From Tragulus kanchil (lineage: Eukaryota; Chordata; Mammalia; Artiodactyla; Tragulidae): DNA of 64,000 nucleotides. The position numbers were made by a program, and so were the translations under genes. The notes under the pieces were generated by a model that was not told where the DNA came from, did no database searches, and was given only the letters and a program-made list of their open reading frames with translations. Positions within the stretch are counted from its first letter, which is position 1, and each line of letters begins with the position of its first letter. Shown one piece after another: positions 59,896 to 64,000 of the stretch. The stretch spans positions 1,178,001 to 1,242,000 of the forward strand of contig JAIOJX010000004.1 of the NCBI GenBank assembly GCA_022376925.1, given 5' to 3'.

Positions 59896-61990
59896 TTATA
59901 GAAGCTCTGGAATCAAATCCCACTGATTTCAAAGTCAGATTCCCTGGGGATTCCCAGTCCTTTGGCAAAATCCCGAGGTTGGGGTGCCTGACGTGGGGTC
60001 CTAGAACCTTCACAACGGTGTGATAATTTCATTGGTGGTATTGTTCTCTAACATGTAAGTCGCCCACCTGACAGGCATAGGATTTAATTTTTATTGCAAT
60101 TGCTCCCTTCCAACCATTTCGTTGTGGCTTATCCTTTGTCTTTGGATGTGGGGTATCTTTTTTTTTTTTTTTTTGGTGAGTTCCAGTGTCTTCTTGTTGA
60201 TCTTTGTTTAGCTGCTAGTTGTGATCTTGGTGCTCTGGCAGGGGAAGCTGAGTGCATGTCCTTCCGCCTTAGTCTCAGACTCAGTCCTCTTGATTCTTCC
60301 TCATGTCTGCAGGGCAACATGCTTTAAATATTTTTGGCATAAGCACTGGTTTGTATAGGTCAGGAGTCTGGGTTCAGCTGAACTGGTTCTCTGCACAGGG
60401 TTTCTCAGAGCTGAAAGGAAGGTGGCTCATGGGTTGTCTCACTTTCTGAAGCTCGGGCTCAGGGTCTTCCTCTACGGGTGTTCATGCTGTTGGCTGAACT
60501 CACATCCTCACAGTGGTGGCATGGAGGGCCCTGTTCTGGTGGCCTTCAGTCTGGTTTAGGCCTCAGGTCCTAAAGGCCCTACCTTGCTGCATGGCTCCCT
60601 CACGTGCAAATCCTCTCCCGGGTCTTCTAAGACAAGGGCTGCATCAGCAATGTGAGCTTTGTGGCTGGGATCCTGTACCATCCCAACAGATCTGACAATA
60701 AATGCCTGCCTGCCTGCCAGCATTACCTCTCTAAACTTTTGTTCCTGATTGCAGTGAGTGAGCTACACCCTCTAGTGGGGAAACCACATGTAGTATATTG
60801 AACTTTGGAAGAGTAACACACAAAAGAAAACCCATTAAGTTACTGAATTGTTTTCAAAAAGATGGGGGGAGTGGAGTGCAGTTGGGGAGGGGCTGACTCT
60901 TGGTTGGGCCTTCCCACTACTCCCTTCCCCTGGGTCCTGCAGCACAAAGATTGTTGGTGCCTTCCAGGAGACTCTGTTTCCCCCAGTCTTATAGAAGCTC
61001 TGGAATCAAATCCCACTGATTTCAAAGTCAGATTCCCTGGGGATTCCCAGTCCTTTGGCAAAATCCCGAGGTTGGGGTGCCTGACGTGGGGTCCTAGAAC
61101 CTTCACAACGGTGTGATAATTTCATTGGTGGTATTGTTCTCTAACATGTAAGTCGCCCACCTGACAGGCATAGGATTTAATTTTTATTGCAATTGCTCCC
61201 TTCCAACCATTTCGTTGTGGCTTATCCTTTGTCTTTGGATGTGGGGTATCTTTTTTTTTTTTTTTTTGGTGAGTTCCAGTGTCTTCTTGTTGATCTTTGT
61301 TTAGCTGCTAGTTGTGATCTTGGTGCTCTGGCAGGGGAAGCTGAGTGCATGTCCTTCCGCCTTAGTCTCAGACTCAGTCCTCTTGATTCTTCCTCATGTC
61401 TGCAGGGCGAACATGCTTTAAATATTTTTGGCATAAGCACTGGTTTGTATAGGTCAGGAGTCTGGGTTCAGCTGAACTGGTTCTCTGCACAGGGTTTCTC
61501 AGAGCTGAAAGGAAGGTGGCTCATGGGTTGTCTCACTTTCTGAAGCTCGGGCTCAGGGTCTTCCTCTACGGGTGTTCATGCTGTTGGCTGAACTCACATC
61601 CTCACAGTGGTGGCATGGAGGGCCCTGTTCTGGTGGCCTTCAGTCTGGTTTAGGCCTCAGGTCCTAAAGGCCCTACCTTGCTGCATGGCTCCCTCACGTG
61701 CAAATCCTCTCCCGGGTCTTCTAAGACAAGGGCTGCATCAGCAATGTGAGCTTTGTGGCTGGGATCCTGTACCATCCCAACAGATCTGACAATAAATGCC
61801 TGCCTGCCTGCCAGCATTACCTCTCTAAACTTTTGTTCCTGATTGCAGTGAGTGAGCTACACCCTCTAGTGGGGAAACCACATGTAGTATATTGAACTTT
61901 GGAAGAGTAACACACAAAAGAAAACCCATTAAGTTACTGAATTGTTTTCAAAAAGATGGGGTGGGGGGAGGTGGGAGTGCAGTTGGGGAG
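59822..61990. repeat. Tandem duplication 20 (unit about 1.07 kb)
   Basis: Bases 59822-60890 recur at 60915-61990, offset 1093. A linker of about 24 bases (ggctgactcttggttgg...) lies between. The copies differ at the end (gatggggggagtgg versus gatggggtggggggaggtgg) and at gggcaaca versus gggcgaaca near 60313/61407. The start of the unit also lies in both copies of duplication 19. It covers the L1 5'UTR. Confidence 0.95.
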
Positions 61991-62608
61991 GCAGGGAGGA
62001 TTTCCATGGCACCTGTACTTGAAAAATCCAGAGGAATATCTGAATTCAGGCATGACTAGATACAGATTCTCAAAAAACTTTGCCAGGTTATTTTTCCTCT
62101 CCTTTTTTTCGATCCATTCATGCTTTCCTCAATGTTGTCTTCATTCTCAGGCCTTGACCACTCCGTCCCATCCCAGCCATATACCCTGGCAGCTCTAGAG
62201 TTACATTTTTAGTAGAAGAGAGCATTCCTTCCTTAAAACTTCTAGTGTAAGATTAGAACGTATAGACTAGTTGGGATAAGATTACTGAATCAGTCTCTAA
62301 GGCTACAAGTATACAAGGCACTGTGTCACTATTGCCAAGAAAATGAAAGAAGTAAAAACAGCATGCGTTGGCACTCTTTCTGGATACCATCTGAGGTTGT
62401 CCTCAGGCCTGCCCAAAGCTCAGGCCAAAAGCAGGCCTGCCCTGCTATTTTTCTGCCTTTACCATATTAAGAATCTGCAAGGGAGAGATTAGAGCCAGGA
62501 TGATGAAACAGAGATAGTTTAGAAGTAGTGACACTCAGATCTCATGTTTATAAAAGCCACCCATGCAACTTTTTCTTTTTCCTTTCGCGTGGGTATATAT
62601 CTATCTGT
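61991..62608. other. No recognised feature
   Basis: Single-copy DNA beyond the L1 5' end. The exact L1 boundary is uncertain and I found no matching target duplication. Nothing here suggests a gene. Confidence 0.45.
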
Positions 62609-62641
62609 GTGTGTCTGTGTGTGCACACGCACACACACCTA
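62609..62641. repeat. (TG)n/(CA)n microsatellite
   Basis: A short compound run of tg units followed by ca units (tgtgtgtctgtgtgtgcaca). A separate (AC)n tract lies at 62929-62940. Confidence 0.85.
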
Positions 62642-62942
62642 ATCTACCACCTTGTCTTTGGTTTTGAAACTGTAATTCTCTATACACATACCCACTTACA
62701 ACATCTTTTCACAGCATTTCCGTATAAAACTTGGGAAATTTTAAGATGCTTTGAAAGTGAACTTCAGAAATACCACATGCTAAGAATTTATTCCTTGCAA
62801 CTTCAAACACGGCTGAGATCAAGAAAGGAAAAGAGCCTTCCGAGCAATCAGATAGTAACAGCTAACCTTTTCAGAATATTTTCTGTGTGCCCGGCACACT
62901 CTTCTAAGTGGATTACAAACATTATCTCACACACACACACAA

Positions 62943-63548
62943 AAAAAACAGAAAAGTTGTACACTGTTGCTGAGAATGTAAAGTAGTGTAACTGCTATGG
63001 AAAAATTAAAAATAGAATATCCATATAATCTAACCATCCCACTTTTGGGCATATATCCCAAAGAATGGAAAGTTGAATCTAAAAGAGGTATCTGCATACT
63101 AATATTCATCAAAACATTATTCACAATGTCTATTCACAACAGACACATGGGAAGCAACCCAAATGTCCACTAATGGATGAATGTACAAGCAAAATATGAT
63201 ATATGCATACAATATTAGCCTTAAAAAGGAAGAAAAACCCAATATATGCTGCAACATAGATGAACCTTTAAAACATTATACTAAGTGAAAAAGCCAAACA
63301 AAAAGGACACATTGCATGAGTCGATTTATATGAGGCACAGAGAGAGTAGTACGATGGCTGCCAGGGTGTGGGCTGAGTTAGGTAGGAGTTGTTTAGGGCA
63401 CACAGAGTTTCAATTAGAGAGGATGAAAAAAATCTAGAGGTGGATAGAGGCATACTTGCAAAACATAAATATTCTTAATGCCAATAACTACTTAATACCA
63501 CTGTACACTTAAAATTGGTTAAAATAGTAAATTTTGTTGTGTATATTT
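62943..63548 (+). mobile_element. Old L1 3'-end fragment
   Basis: The stretches cactgttgctgagaatgtaa, tctaaccatcccacttttgg, ggaagcaacccaaatgtcca and tacttaataccactgtacac are typical of the end of ORF2 and the 3'UTR of an older mammalian L1 subfamily. It is strongly decayed. A Bov-tA SINE follows at its end. Confidence 0.8.
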
Positions 63549-63551
63549 TAG

Positions 63552-63762
63552 TGGTGGTGGTTTAGTCACTGTGTCTGACTCTTGTGACCCCATGGATTGT
63601 ATGTCGCCTGCCAGGCTCCTCTGTCCATGGGATTCCCAGGCAAGAATATTAGAGTGGATTGCCACTTTCTCCTCCAGTGGATCTTCCCCACCCAAAGATG
63701 GAACCTCTGTCTCCTGCATTGCAGGCTGATTCTTTACTGCTGACCCACCAGGGAAGGCCATG
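63552..63762 (-). mobile_element. Bov-tA SINE, antisense
   Basis: Complete on the minus strand: a (tgg)n-like start, the complements of gagtcggacacagtg, ccatgggattcccaggcaag and gaagatcc, then the head complement ctgacccaccagggaaggcc. It is flanked by gtatattttag and gtacattttac, possibly its target duplication. Confidence 0.88.
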
Positions 63763-64000
63763 TACATTTTACAATTAAAAATAAATTATGTAAAGAATCA
63801 TTCAGGTACAGTCTCAAGACTATACTGGTGGGGCCTTCCTTTTTGAAACCTGTGCTAATAAAACCTACATACATCCCCCCAAAAACCATTAAAAACAAAT
63901 GAGATGGTGTGATAAATTAAAGATGGCCACATTTTTTTTTTTTTTTTGCTATTCATTCAATTAACAGGTGGAACTTACCATTCTCACCTTGAATCTGGGT
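63763..64000. other. No recognised feature
   Basis: AT-rich DNA with a T-run at about 63932-63947. No gene or named repeat was seen up to the end of the window. Confidence 0.45.

Larger units (their letters stand above)
50499..61990 (-). mobile_element. Near full-length L1, minus strand, broken
   Basis: Low coordinates hold the 3'UTR and poly(T) (50500), followed by ORF2 read backwards. There is the RT catalytic FADD region near 54229-54248, RT palm/finger peptides ([16 protein letters not shown], 54594-54791) and the endonuclease region (56590-56955, GTFSSIDHILDHKASL). ORF1 parts lie at 57767-58288 (ICIIGVSEGEEREKGHKKIF). A GC-rich 5'UTR reaches about 61.8-62 kb. Four tandem duplications and two separate SINE insertions inflate the length to 11.5 kb; without them about 6.5 kb remains, a full L1 size. 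Many stops and frameshifts: inactive. Confidence 0.85.

Noticed and set aside
821..61990. Reading the regular duplications as a CRISPR-like array, satellite or gene cluster
   Set aside because: Units have unrelated content and each occurs only twice or three times. There is no common repeat or spacer and no shared gene.

Overview
The window is nuclear DNA from a ruminant. It is AT-rich and dominated by retrotransposons. It contains a BovB (RTE) LINE, several tRNA-derived SINEs of the Bov-tA and CHR types, and many LINE-1 pieces. BovB together with Bov-tA points to Ruminantia. I saw no clear Bov-A2 dimer, an element common in Pecora (cattle, sheep, deer). A young SINE of about 270-345 bp with an unusual 3' body recurs about nine times. 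This makes a non-pecoran ruminant such as a chevrotain possible, but that is a weak inference. There are no bacterial genes, CRISPR arrays or operons.

The most striking structure is a set of 20 direct, head-to-tail duplications. Each unit is 1.05-1.19 kb (mean spacing about 1.11 kb) and the copies are nearly identical. Together they account for about 22 kb of the 64 kb. The breakpoints cut through SINEs, L1s, the provirus and a pseudogene alike. Copies differ by homopolymer-length changes and a few SNPs, and several joints carry short linkers with no source in the flanks. The simplest reading is an assembly artefact: overlapping contig ends or alternative haplotypes placed in tandem, so the true locus would be about 42 kb. 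All coordinates and counts below should be read with that in mind.

Layout. 1-6.9 kb: SINE fragments in AT-rich DNA. 6.9-12.9 kb: one BovB element interrupted by a short L1 piece, a SINE, a processed TMEM230 pseudogene and Bov-tA fragments; the SINE and the pseudogene share one target site. 13-19.8 kb: Bov-tA copies and an L1 3' end. 20-24.4 kb: the 5' end of an L1 (5'UTR to early ORF1) with two SINEs, then a probable solo LTR. 25-27 kb: older L1 3' ends. 27.6-29.55 kb: a candidate three-exon gene for a small secreted cysteine-containing peptide of 40 residues; it is the only non-repeat gene-like signal and is not identified. 29.6-34 kb: mostly unassigned DNA. 34.9-45.7 kb: a class I-like provirus on the minus strand with two LTRs, a tRNA-Phe-like primer site, a 5-bp target duplication and heavy internal deletion. 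It is split by a plus-strand L1 with its own target duplication, and SINEs are inserted in both. 47-50.5 kb: probable LTR fragments and a CHR-1-type SINE. 50.5-62 kb: a near full-length but broken L1 on the minus strand. 62-64 kb: microsatellites, an old L1 3' end and a Bov-tA.

No intact protein-coding gene is certain. All L1, BovB, proviral and TMEM230 reading frames are broken.
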